Source of the DNA: Endomychus coccineus | Lineage: Eukaryota; Arthropoda; Insecta; Coleoptera; Endomychidae | Assembly: GCA_958510875.1 (NCBI GenBank) | Contig: OY294070.1 | Location: forward strand, 14,747,631-14,811,630 | Length of the DNA stretch: 64,000 nt | Direction: 5' to 3' | In this document: positions 10,566 to 20,459 of the stretch, one piece after another | How positions within the stretch are numbered: the stretch's first letter is position 1 | Layout: each line of letters begins with the position of its first letter | Position numbers and translations under genes: made by a program | Notes under the pieces: generated by a model | The model's database searches: none | Seen by the model: only the letters and a program-made list of their open reading frames with translations | Told to the model about the DNA's origin: nothing

Positions 10566-11214
10566 ACATCTTTTCACGTATATTTGAGGCTTGAACGAGC
10601 TAATAGGGGGCGCTTCAACCCCTCAAAATTGGATAGGGGAGAGGGGGTTGAGTGATATGTTATTTGGAAGGTCTTGGAAGCCTCTTTACAACGATGTATG
10701 AAAAACGTAAATTTGATGAACCGTTTTCGTCAAAAATTAATTTTGCTGCTCGAATGCGCCACCTTGAATATTTTGGTTATTTGTACAATATACAAGCTCA
10801 TTTTTATTAAGCCTTTTTTACAAACTTAAACAATCTTCAAAGAATCACATTCGTAAAAAAATTGAATTGTGTTGTCATGCTTACAATGAAAAAAATTAAA
10901 TCTGCGTGTTTAAATCAAATGTTCAAATTGTCCTCCTTTGACTTCCATACAATAATACAATCTTGACTGAAAACCGTCTCTAACATGGTTCAGCATAATT
11001 GGAGTTATTTGACGACACTCATTTACAATTCGTTGGCGTAGTTCGTCCAAATTTTCAGGCGTCACAAAAATCTTGGACTCAAGATGTCCTCACAAGGAGA
11101 AGTCCAGAGGGTTCAGGTCAGGAGATCGGGCAGGCCACTCCATAGGACCTCTTCTTCCAATCCAACGACCGGGGTATTGCAAAATTTCTAAATTTCTAAA
11201 AAAATGAAATATGT
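10566..11214 (-). mobile_element. Second DD41D-type mariner fragment
   Basis: About 640 bp match the fragment at 6655-7300 with few differences, including the - strand block GRWIGRRGPMEWPARSPD and the LNPLD catalytic region. The inner end stops at the same CTAAATTT point as the first copy, but the outer end lacks the first 90 or so bases and the terminus. It is not flanked by TA; it lies between identical 47-bp repeats, which suggests gene-conversion or break-repair insertion rather than normal transposition. Non-functional. Confidence 0.75.
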
Positions 11215-11261
11215 GTCTGATAGGGCATACTGCACTTCTGTGTTCAGCCTATTTGATTCCG
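11215..11261. repeat. 47-bp direct repeat, right copy
   Basis: Identical partner of 10519-10565. LINE homology on the - strand continues to its right. Confidence 0.8.
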
Positions 11262-11350
11262 CTTTATCTTGCGTTGATGTCGAGCAATGAAATACCTTTC
11301 TTGACCTATTTTCCTGTTTGATGAGGTTTTTTATGCTATGAAAGATGTAT

Positions 11351-12120
11351 GTCATGACAATAGTTGTTGATTCGTTAAAGGTAGTTTTTATGGTTCTGTC
11401 GAAGTGACTTATTGCGTTTTCTAGCGCAGCCCTGTTTCATATTTTCAGGCTTTGGGCGTTTAGGTTTATGAACCAGTGCTTCCCATATCTGATAGTTCAC
11501 CCAAAATATGCATATCATCCTGGACTGAAAGTGGAATACTCCAGTACTATCAGCCAATTATACATGCTCATATATTTATACCTCTTCAAGGACATTAACA
11601 CATTCATGTACATTTCGTTTAAAGCATTGTATTGATGCTCAAATTTGGTCTAGATCTGCCCAGTGGCAACCGTTGTGGTCGTCTACAATTTTTTCCATGA
11701 ATTACAGCGAAATAGAGATCAGAATCGCTTGACTCTACTTTTGTAAGCAGTTTTATCTCCTTCGCCATGGGATCAGTTGTGTTGAGGTTATGTGCAGAAA
11801 TCGAGTACCTGTATTTTCCATATTTAAGGTAGTTTTGTGCAACAAAAATTGATGAGTACTGAATAAATATCTACTTATCAATGTTTTATAATTAGAACCA
11901 TAGTAGTATTATGATATATTGCACAGATTCACGAGAAAATAACAGTACATACTATTTTCATAACTATTTCAAAAAAAGTTGCCATGTTTCGAGCGATACC
12001 TACATCACATCTTTCTATGGACAAAAGACAAGTGACATAATTGAGAGCTTGTTCAAAATTAGAAGGTCTCACTTAAACAATTTTGTTGCACAATCTCTTC
12101 GCTTCCATACGAACAGTCAC
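11351..12120. other. Spacer with weak frames
   Basis: A 60-codon - strand frame (11375-11557) and an 86-codon + strand frame (11911-12171) show no known domain. The second overlaps the piggyBac scrap in another frame and is probably a shadow. Confidence 0.35.
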
Positions 12121-12124
12121 CTAA

Positions 12125-12350
12125 CTGAAGGATGCAGATATTCATGTGGTAGGAACTGTCAGGGCCAATAGGATCAAGAAAGCGTGCTACAAACGGGCAG
12201 ATGGTAAGACAGTTCAACAAGGTTGGGGTTTGTGTTCCATGACAACATCTTCAAATACCATTAAAGTGCTACGATGGGCAGACTACAACCTTGTTCATAT
12301 AATTTCATCTTTCGCTGCGAAGGAACCTCAAGACATTGTGAGAAGATTAG
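12125..12350 (+). pseudogene. piggyBac-type transposase scrap
   Basis: The translation gives ADIHVVGTVRANRIKKACY, then GWGLCSMTTSSNTIKVLRW and ADYNLVHIISSFAAKEP. The GTVRANR and N-I-x-V-x-RW-x-D blocks are characteristic of insect piggyBac-like transposases near the third catalytic Asp. Only about 75 residues remain. Homology then changes abruptly to a Jockey-like LINE (from about 12380), which truncated it or inserted there. PiggyBac enzymes excise precisely at TTAA, but no TTAA-flanked ends can be assigned to this scrap. Confidence 0.6.
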
Positions 12351-12379
12351 ATAATGAGCTACAACGAGGTTCGAAGGCC

Positions 12380-13670
12380 ACAGGCTGTGATATTATTATT
12401 ACAAAACATGGGGAATCTTTGGACATCTCCAAGGCATTGGACCGAGTGTGGCACCAAAGCCCTCTTGGGAAACTTCCGTGATATGGTTTGCCGCCTCAAG
12501 TTTGTCGCTTACTATCTCAGATAGATCACTCCATATGATGGTTGACGTGGTATCCTTCGATACAATGGCTATCAACGCTGGTGTTCCACAGGGATCTGTT
12601 TTGGTACCAAGTTTGTTTCTGCTCCATATACACGATTTGCTGGAAGTGACCACTTGTCCCATCCGCAGCTTTGCAGGAACACTTCATACCGCTGTCTTAT
12701 CTAGAGCCCCTGTAGAATCCAATAAAGCCAGAAGATCGAGACAGATATAGGTTGACGTAATTAAAGGAGATCTGCCAAAGATTTTGAAATGGGGTTCTGA
12801 TAATCTAGTAGAATTTAATGCAACCAATACTCAAGTTTGCGTCTTCTTCAGGGAGGCGGATCTCATAATCCCCAATATGATGATGTCACGTTCGTACAAC
12901 TATTCCTATGAAGTCTTCCATATCCAAGCTCGAGATCACCACCAACAGCACCATCTCATGTGAGCTCCATTGCAAAAACCGCTCCACGAAAATTTGGTTC
13001 CCTATTCCGTGCCAACAGCTACTTTACATCCCAGCAGCTCCTCATAATCTACAAAGCAAATAGTCGATCTGTCCTGGAGTATTGTCCACATGTTTGGAGT
13101 TTGGCTTCCAAGCATACGGTGAAGCTCTTGGATTATATGCAGAAGAGAGCTATTCGTTTGATTGATGATGTTACACTTACGAGTTCATTGCCCTCTCTAG
13201 TATATCATAGAAAAGTGGATGATCACAAAAACTTGGTTTTCTATTCCGTGACAAGAGCTGCTTTACATCCCAACAGCTCCTCCTAATCTACAGAAAAGAT
13301 ACTATCCAGAAGAGTCTGATTAATGATGTAACACTTAAGGGTTGATGGACCTCTCTATAACATCGTAGAAAAGTGGTGTTCATCAGAAATCTCGTCTGTT
13401 GTTCTACCACGAGAGATTCCACATAGGCGGACTAGGCGAGTTCAAACTAATCACCCCTTCATTGTCAAGCTCGAGACCTGCCGAACTCCTTCTCACCTCA
13501 CTTCATTTTTCTATCGAACAGCGAAGTTGTGGAACTCTTTACCTAGTGAAGTCTTTCCCTATGTCTATAAGATCCAAACCTTCAAGAAAAATTCGAGAGC
13601 CTATCTCCTCCCCCAACATTCCACTTAGCTGGCTGACACGATGTTCTTCGAACATTTTAGGATTCCCTCT
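12380..13670 (+). pseudogene. Jockey-like LINE reverse transcriptase, 3' half (LINE family J, copy 1)
   Basis: The order is ESLDISKALDRVWHQSPLG (RT motif A, about 12411-12470), then INAGVPQGSVLVPSLFLLH (motif B) and SFAGTLHTAV. In other copies the last block is SFADDT, so three bases and the two catalytic Asp residues are lost. Then come VEFNATNTQVC, a thumb region (RSIAKTA-like, YKANSRSVLEYCPHVWS, MQKRAIRLIDDV) and a C-terminal tail (RRTRRAQT-like, FYRTAKLWNSLPSEVFP-like, in shifting frames). It is the longest copy of a family that recurs at least six times here. It is 5'-truncated and riddled with frameshifts. Confidence 0.8.
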
Positions 13671-13743
13671 CGTGTAGTCAAAGTATAAAAAAAACTATAT
13701 AATCACACGCAAAAAATGTTTGCGTGTGGGTGTGCGTGCGTAT

Positions 13744-13949
13744 GTTATGCACATTTCGTACAAAGTTAAAGTGAATTGAAATAAATTGAGTACCGCTGGC
13801 AAAGTCGATCGGTCTGCGTCTTTAATTAGCAAAGACAAAGAGAACTAAGCCCGTATTGTGAGTGAATAGGTATCGTTTATATACAAATACACCAGAGGAC
13901 GCTACGTACAGACACGGGCCTGCCTGATCCTCCTCCGTCACATGTTACA
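13744..13949 (-). mobile_element. Candidate LTR (3' end of an LTR retroelement)
   Basis: On the - strand the segment begins TGTAACATG and ends ATAACA (the TG...CA pattern), about 206 bp. It is preceded by a purine-rich TTAAGGGAGG that could be a polypurine tract, and contains TGTATATAAACG as a possible TATA box. The flanks give no 5-bp duplication, so it would be the 3' LTR of a truncated copy. No second LTR and no gag-pol sequence is visible, so the call is tentative. Confidence 0.3.
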
Positions 13950-14414
13950 CCTCCCTTAAATTCCATCAAGAGAGTTAGACGGAGACAGGCAAAACGTATG
14001 TAAAGGGTAATTTTCTTTTAGGATTATCAGAAGTCGATACACCCCTATGTTCTTTGAAGGCGCGCAAAGGGTTGAAAGCGCGCGTGCATTTCAAGAATTT
14101 AAATTCACAAAAGGGTTGCGGCCTCTTTAAGGTTACCTGCCATGTTCTTTTATTTACAGAGCGCGTGTTTTTGTGTACGTCCTAATCGGTATATTGTCGT
14201 AGAATGTAGCCCGAATTTCATTCAGTTGAATGTCTTTTTATCTCCAACGTTGATTGGAACTTGGACGATGATTTGTTCCGATATCAATTCATTCAAGCTT
14301 GCCTAAACTCAAACAAATTCGCGTATACCCATTTGTCAGTTGGTGTGGTCATTGATCTACTCCAATAACAGATCAGCATTTGGAACAAAGAAATGAATCT
14401 TGAAATGCCCGCCA
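13950..14414. other. Spacer, possibly retroelement interior
   Basis: Contains a CGCGC-rich patch near 14060-14090. No frame longer than a few dozen codons. If the LTR to its left is real, this is residual 3' interior. Confidence 0.35.
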
Positions 14415-14886
14415 ACAATTTTTAAGCTATTGCATATAGCTTTTATCACGGGCTTTGAGCGCGGCGACCGAATCAAGAAATTCCGTAACGAAAAATAATG
14501 TAAGACCTAAACACCTAACATGTGTCAAATTAATTAATTAATTTGAAGTTTCTAAAAGTAAGAAATTTCGCTATTTTACACGAATGTTATAACACTCTAG
14601 CGCTTTAGACTCCGGGATTTTCACGTGGCCTATCGAAATTAGAAGGTTCGAAATATCTAAAAACATATGAACTCCAGACGTCCTCTGTAATTAGCTACGA
14701 ACGAAATCATTTTGACATATGCCTCTAGGAGCTCGCTAGGCGTCAGTTAGAGTTTATACGTTAGACGCGCGTAGCAGAGACCTGAGAGTACCTGTTTCTA
14801 TTAAGCTATTGCATATATTGCATATAGCTTTTATCGCGGGCTTTGAGCGCGGCGACCGAATCAAGAAATTCCGTAACAAAAAATAA

Positions 14887-15265
14887 CAGGAACTCGTTTA
14901 TGTTGCGATCTCTCGGGTGACTAATATTGAAAAATTGTATATCACGACAAAAAACGATAATTCTACATTCAAGTTTTATAATAATGGAAGGCAAGCTGCA
15001 TCGACTGCATCTTTGTTGCAAAAATTCAAAAGACTGCCTTTGAATAGTGTTCAGACGACAGCTCAAAGTGTCTTAGATCTCATTAGTAATAGAAATGGCA
15101 TTTCAATAATGACTTTCAATTGCCAAAGTCTAAATAGTCACAAATACGATTTACAAGATTCAGTTACGAGACAAACAAATGTGTTACTTCTTACCGAAAC
15201 TTGCATGGCGCATGATAATCCGATTGAAATACCTAATTCAATTCAAACGAGATGGGGGGGGGGTA
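14887..15265 (+). pseudogene. Helentron helicase C-terminus fused to endonuclease start (+ copy)
   Basis: The frame opens with QELVYVAISRVTNIEKLYI, which is Pif1/Helitron helicase motif VI (VALSRV). After a linker (FYNNGRQAAS) it runs without a break into an exonuclease-endonuclease-phosphatase fold start: MTFNCQSLNSHK, then TNVLLLTETCM. A helicase followed in one protein by such an endonuclease is the hallmark of Helentrons, which move as rolling-circle transposons. The frame is cut at 15247, right after NPIEIPNSIQ, where unrelated G-rich sequence begins. The Rep nuclease and most of the helicase are absent. Confidence 0.75.
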
Positions 15266-15595
15266 GAAAGTTCGACCCCCCGCGGTCTTGTTAGTCATGA
15301 ATGATCTATGGGGTATTAGGAACAAAATGCAAAAAAAAGATACGTGTGGCACTCGGGGACTGCCGCGGTAAAGCTATTGCATAGCATTTTTTCTCAACTT
15401 GCAATTATAATTATTTATTTTTTTTAATTTATGCAGTATTTTTTTTTCTTTGATATTTTAATTCAAGTTTTTTCTTTGATATTAAATCAAGTTACACTTT
15501 TCTTTTATTGAATAAATGAGAAGTTAATATCGTTTAAAATATTTTTATTATCTTACAATACATGTAGGTTATTCAGGAATTTGTTATTATTGAAA

Positions 15596-16445
15596 CTATA
15601 GGTTTATGGTAACTGAATAACTGAAATAAGAGACATAAGTTTGAGACTTGATATCCTCTAAATATCTGGAAAATATCGCGACAATGGTGGTCCCATATTT
15701 TGTTGTGGATTCTTTTGGATCATTATTCATTTTCAAATTCAATTTTTCCGAAAGAAAAGTTGTCAACCGCTCTGATTTTTTATCAGCGAAGTTGATGTTG
15801 AAATCGCCAGCCAAGATAAGTGGAAATTTATTACCATTTGTACCAAGTATTTTCGACCCTTCTTCAGTGTACTCCAGTAAAGTGCGATGAATAAAATGCT
15901 CTACCTCGTCCAATTTTGGATTCGGAGAAATGTAAATTGCTACCATGACTATGTGTAGGCCATTTCTAAGTTTGCCTAAGCACGCACAAATATCTCCAAC
16001 AAATGAGCGCCTAACATTAACATCGCTAACGTGTGCAATATGTATTTCAATATTCGGAGTCATAATATTGGTAACATTATTATTATTTTGGTAATTTTGA
16101 ATTGAATTAGGTATTTCAATCGGATTATCATGCGCCATGCAAGTTTCGGTAAGAAGTAACACATTTGTTTGTCTCGTAACTGAATCTTGTAAATCGTATT
16201 TGTGACTATTTAGACTTGGGCAATTGAAAGTCATTATTGAAATGCCATTTCTATTACTAATGAAATCTAAGACACTTTGAGCTGTCGTCTGAACACTATT
16301 TAAAGGCAGTCTTTTGAATTTTTGCAACAAAGATGCAGTCGATGCAGCTTGCCTTCAATTATTATAAAACTTGAATGTAGAATGTCGTGATATACAATTT
16401 TTCAATATTAGTCACCCGAGAGAGCGCAACATAAACGAGTTCCTG
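15596..16445 (-). pseudogene. Helentron helicase C-terminus plus nearly full endonuclease (- copy)
   Basis: This is the same junction as the + copy, but the endonuclease continues: FNCPSLNSH, LLLTETCM, VMVAIYISPNP, the catalytic LILAGDFNINF, and STTKYGTTIVAIFSRYLED. Defects: a TGA where the + copy has Gly (FYNN*RQAA near 16355); Val where these enzymes have the catalytic Asp (TTIVAIF rather than TTIDAIF); and an 8-nt tandem duplication (TCAGTTAT-type, near 15605-15625) that shifts the frame just before the YHKPIV block carrying the general-base His. The 244-codon open frame begins at 16330, inside the linker. Confidence 0.8.
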
Positions 16446-16928
16446 TTATTTTTCGTTACGGAATTTCTTGATTCGGTCGCCGCGCTCAAAGCCCGCGATA
16501 AAAGCTATATGCAATATATGCAATAGCTTAATAGAAACAGGTACTTTCAGGTCTCTGCTACGCGCGTCTAACGTATAAACTCTAACTGACGCGTAGCGAG
16601 CTCCTAGAGGCATATGTCAAAATGATTTCGTTCGTAGCTAATTACAGAGGACGTCTGGAGTTCATGCAATTATGTTTTCAGATAATTCGAACCTTCTAAT
16701 TTCGATAGGTCACGTGAAAATCCCGGAGTCTAAAGCGCTAGAGTGTTATAACATTCCTATAAAATAGCGAAATTTATCACTTTTAGAAACTTCAAAAATT
16801 AATTAATTAATTCGACACATGTTAGGTGATTAGGTCTTACATTATCTTTCGTTACTGAATTTCTTGATTCGGTCGCCGCGCTCAAAGCCTGCGATAAAAG
16901 CTATATGCAATAGCTTAAAAATTGAAAT

Positions 16929-17148
16929 TCTAGCTTACTATATTTTTTTATCATAGCCTTTTCCCGGCTTATTGTCTGGACTATGAATGTCTGGAGAGAA
17001 ACATACGGACCCATTTCCTATTAGCTATTTTTTCTGAATTAGAAAAGGAAAGATTTAATATTGTCAATAATCATAATAAATATGATAAATTAGATCTTGA
17101 CTCTTTCATCAAAAGAAGTTTTTATTTGGACATTTACATTTCTATTAA
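16929..17148. other. AT-rich spacer
   Basis: No frame, motif or repeat recognised. Confidence 0.5.
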
Positions 17149-17424
17149 CTATACCAAAAAGCATTGAAGAAGTACCATGGGCAACGATCGTTCACAATTA
17201 ACTTTTTTTGTATCCAATAGATTCTCGTTTACATTCCAGCTGTATCCAACAGTTTCATTCCATTTTATTCTGTATTTCAGCGATCTATAACAAAAATCAT
17301 ACGAACCGCTGAGTAGACTTAATACCTCCAAATCCAGATCGAAGGGGTAGATAGAATTGCAGGTATATAAAAAAACAAATAAAATAATTAAAACATCAAC
17401 CGGGGTGATCGATACGATTTGCAT
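17149..17424 (-). CDS. Possible small secreted-protein exon, unknown
   Basis: A 91-codon frame begins MQIVSITPVDVLIILFVFL, a plausible signal peptide or membrane anchor, and continues with an acidic DLDLEVL and aromatic residues. I recognise no family. A GTAAAC in the frame after YSWN could be a splice donor, in which case only the first 60 or so residues are coding. Two overlapping - strand frames upstream (17454-17821) show no support. This may be chance. Confidence 0.2.
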   Translation of the reverse strand: MQIVSITPVDVLIILFVFLYTCNSIYPFDLDLEVLSLLSGSYDFCYRSLKYRIKWNETVGYSWNVNENLLDTKKVNCERSLPMVLLQCFLV

Positions 17425-18095
17425 ATCTTACGTGAAATAATCAATATATATTTCTAATTGCTAAGCAACGTTTTCCACACAAATACGTACATATTTTGTT
17501 GGAATTCAATTACGACCAGGTCGTCTCTTTCGATATGAACGGTCTGGAAGATATGTGCGAGCGAGATGTAAACACAAACGCTATTCGAAACCAATGGAAA
17601 GCATCGGATATCGTGACTATTTCCAATGATATCAGATATGCCAGTAATGTTTGAATTAAATTTTGTATAAATTTGATGCAAGATAAAGAAACGGTATCAA
17701 TTTGACGGGGCAGCTTGGTGATAAATGGTGTCGCCCTCTTTAAACCTTGTTTTATAACGTTCAGATCGCAGATAAACATTACACATGATTTTAATAATAA
17801 ATACATATCGACGACGCTCATATGCTGTCATTCAATCTATCAAATTGCTGTTACATGAATGTCTAGACCTAACACGCATTCGTTATTAGCGGAGGGTTTA
17901 AAAAATGAAATTCATACATATATTTGCGATTTTAGATTCAGTTCAATTTGGGGGAATGATTACAAAAGTCTAGCCGGCGATCCTCGGAACCGAAAGTGCG
18001 ACTACAATCTCAAAGCAGTCACTGTTCATATTATACCGTTGGCCTTATAGTCCAGGCTGTGAACCGGGATTTTAGCTATAACAAAAAAAATGACA
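17425..18095. other. Spacer without supported gene
   Basis: Short open frames on both strands with no recognisable domain. Confidence 0.4.
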
Positions 18096-18310
18096 CCTGG
18101 CGTCGGAATCGTATTCAGCGACCCAAAAAACACACTTGGTGCATTCGAAATGCCTAAAACACGTAAATTGCAAAATAACATATTAGGGGTGCAAAATTGG
18201 CCAGTTTTTTCGATTTTACCACCCTTACGATGAATTGCAAGTAAATCTGGCTACGGATTCGTTTTCAGCGACCCAAAAAACCTCCTAGGTGCACTCGAAA
18301 TGCCAAAATA
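18096..18310. repeat. Two-copy motif around TTCAGCGACCCAAAAAAC
   Basis: A unit of about 55 bp, with CGGAATCGTATTCAGCG then ACCCAAAAAACACAC and a CATTCGAAATGCC-type end, occurs at about 18096-18152. It recurs, diverged, at 18256-18307. A related GTGATTAGCGACCTCAAA phrase lies near 59194. It looks like an unannotated dispersed repeat; there is no coding content. Confidence 0.5.
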
Positions 18311-18865
18311 CCTTTTTTTGTAGAAAATAAAATTGAAGACTTGGAGATTTCGGGCCATTTTCGCCCCCAATGTGTACGGTTGGGGTTCCCAAGAGTTTTT
18401 AAGGTTATGAATGATCCTGAGAACCTCCTGAAGCTAATGCAAAAAAAAAATTCGATTCGAACCTACATGTTTTTTTATTTTCATTTTCCGGTTCATAGCC
18501 TAGACTATTACTGCAATAAACCAACTAGCTGATTAATCCCCATCGTGTTGGTCCCAACATCTTCAAACCGCAAGAAATGGGTGCTACATATTGATTTATT
18601 TTTTCATCGAATCAAAAGGCATTTGTCACCAAAGGAAAATGATGATCAATTTCAAATAATATTTTATTTTATTACTAAAGATATAAGTAAAGTAAAAGTG
18701 AACTTATTTTCTCAATAATAATTGTTGCAAAATAATAACAAGATATTAAGAAAACAAGTGAAACAATACAGAATATATTTAAAATAAAATACAAAGACAA
18801 AAGCTTACTTATTCAAGTATTCATTAACCGTGTATGGTTCACATTGCACAATAATATTGAATATT
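18311..18865. other. Spacer without gene
   Basis: A 63-codon + strand frame at 18341-18532 has no known domain; otherwise AT-rich. It may include the 3' untranslated part of the LINE to the right. Confidence 0.4.
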
Positions 18866-19382
18866 TTAAGTTTTAAATTCACAGAAATGCTTCATACATT
18901 GAATATCAATTGGCAAGTGTATGTGCTGAATTATATATGAAATTTTACGTGTGTAGTAATTGAAAGATTTTTTTAAATCTGCCAAAAATCTTCTATGTTT
19001 GAGAGTAAAAAGAAGGGATTGATAAATGTATATCCCAATAACAGTAAGCAAGTTTTTTCTCTTGAAAAAACCTCTGCAACTTTGTTTATACCCTAATCCA
19101 AAAATTATTCGTATGGCTCTTTTTTGCTGCCTGAATATCATCTCAACCTGGTAGCTGTTACCTCAAAGAATTACCCCAAAACTCAACAAATATTGAAAGT
19201 TGGCATAATAAAAAACTTTTAATGTATTTTCCTCAAGTTGTGGTTTCATGACACGTAAACTATACATGATAGAACTCAGCCTTTCACATCTTTGTTCGAT
19301 TTCTTTACACCAGTTGAGGTTTTTATCTATATTTATTCCAAGACATTTCGAGTAATCCCTCATTTCAAAATGTAATTATTTA

Positions 19383-20234
19383 AAGGATACCGCACACTTT
19401 AGTAGGGAAAGTGGCCCCCTGTCGAATTGGCTGAATTTTTGATATGTTATAGTCCAAGTCATTCCGAACAAAAAGTTCAATGGGCACAACTTTTTCTATA
19501 GGCTGGTTTTGGTGCTAGAGGCCAATGAAAACTTTCATTTGTTCTTCATTAAACAACACGAAACGTTATCCTGGATAATAATCACTTTTCTGAATAATCA
19601 AGATCTAAACAGTCATTACTATGACATACTGTTAAAATTATTTTTCTTTGGTGTTGTTACATTTGGTCAATTATACAGTGTGTTCCAGCTACTTACAATT
19701 TTTAAAGTACAATAATTCGAAAATGGTTACAAATCGTCTTAGGGATCTACAATGAAAAAATGTTTATGAATCCTATTCTACACCGTATTCTACATCACAT
19801 AGTCGAAAAATATAAGGAGTGTTCCTTTTAAAAGAAATCGAAAGTTAGATTCGAAAAGTTCCGTAACTACTGAAAAATATTGTTCGACCATCCTGAATAA
19901 TTTTAGGCCATGAAAAAGAATGAGAAATATTAAAAGTCTGTCTATAAAATGGCCTTAAAAAGATTTTCTTTCTAAATCTATCATCTTAACGTCAGTCATA
20001 TTAATGACTGTTTAGATCTTGATTATTCACAAAAGTGATTATTATCCAGGATAACGTTTCGTGTTGTTTAACAATGAAGAACAAATGAAAGTTTTCATTG
20101 GCCTCTAGCGCCAAAACCAGCCTATAGAAAAAGTTGTGCCCATTGAACTTTTTGTTGACTTGGACTATAACATATCAAAAATTCAGCCAATTCGACGGGG
20201 GGCCACTTTCCCTACTAAAGTGTGCGGTATCCTT
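19383..20234. mobile_element. 852-bp MITE with about 245-bp inverted repeats, inserted in the LINE
   Basis: The ends AAGGATACCGCACACTTT (left) and their complement (right, ending GGTATCCTT) are flanked by TA on both sides (19381-19382 and 20235-20236). The inverted repeats run about 245 bp (19383-19627 against 19990-20234) and are nearly identical, implying a fairly young insertion. The 360-bp centre has no coding frame of note. The TA duplication fits the IS630/Tc1/mariner superfamily, but the termini match none of the other elements here. Confidence 0.8.
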
Positions 20235-20459
20235 TAGTGATTCTGGTATTCGCAGTCTACTATGGCTTGACGTAAAGGTAATGTTCAATCTTTGAGGCAA
20301 TTTCAGTTTTGAGAAGGGATTTGCAGATACTTTAATGTTGCTATCATCTGTATAATTGATAAATAACTTTCTAGCATCAGAAATAACTTCAGGTAGATCA
20401 TTTATATAGATTAAGAACAAAAGTGGGCAATTATGGTACCTTGAGGAACAATAAAAATG

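Larger units (their letters stand above)
9867..11350 (-). pseudogene. LINE reverse transcriptase fragment, partly duplicated and interrupted
   Basis: On the - strand the frame 10137-10328 reads an RT N-terminus: NKIWKAPDSDKITNQILKN, then VIEYLVQISNGVL and HRHYPKSWITAETVMIPK. This matches the Jockey-group block KAPGPDxI...FPxxWK...IPKP. Upstream sequence (to about 10560, resuming at 11262) adds NRLNTEVQYALSD-type linker. The segment 9867-10137 is a second, diverged copy of 10165-10454, lying in tandem. A DD41D fragment sits at 10566-11214 between copies of a 47-bp LINE sequence. The palm domain with YADD is absent, so this is a pure relic. Where it ends beyond 11350 is unclear. Confidence 0.65.
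14415..16928. repeat. Large inverted repeat of two Helentron fragments
   Basis: The arm 14415-15247 (+) is repeated in inverse orientation at about 16099-16928, roughly 830 bp each with high identity, around an 850-bp centre. Each arm holds, from outside in, a short terminal-like motif (AAGCTATTGCATATAGC), an about 310-bp insert with internal GCGCG motifs, a second copy of the terminal-like motif, then the helicase-endonuclease junction. The centre has a GC-rich stretch (15255-15375) with CTCGGGGACTGCCGCGG, close to what I remember of Helentron ends. The arrangement implies a duplication-inversion or a second insertion next to the first. Confidence 0.75.

Noticed and set aside
12960..13286. 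Separate 108-codon gene
   Set aside because: It is simply the thumb region of LINE family J copy 1.
15648..15890. 80-codon + strand frame
   Set aside because: Antisense to the Helentron endonuclease.
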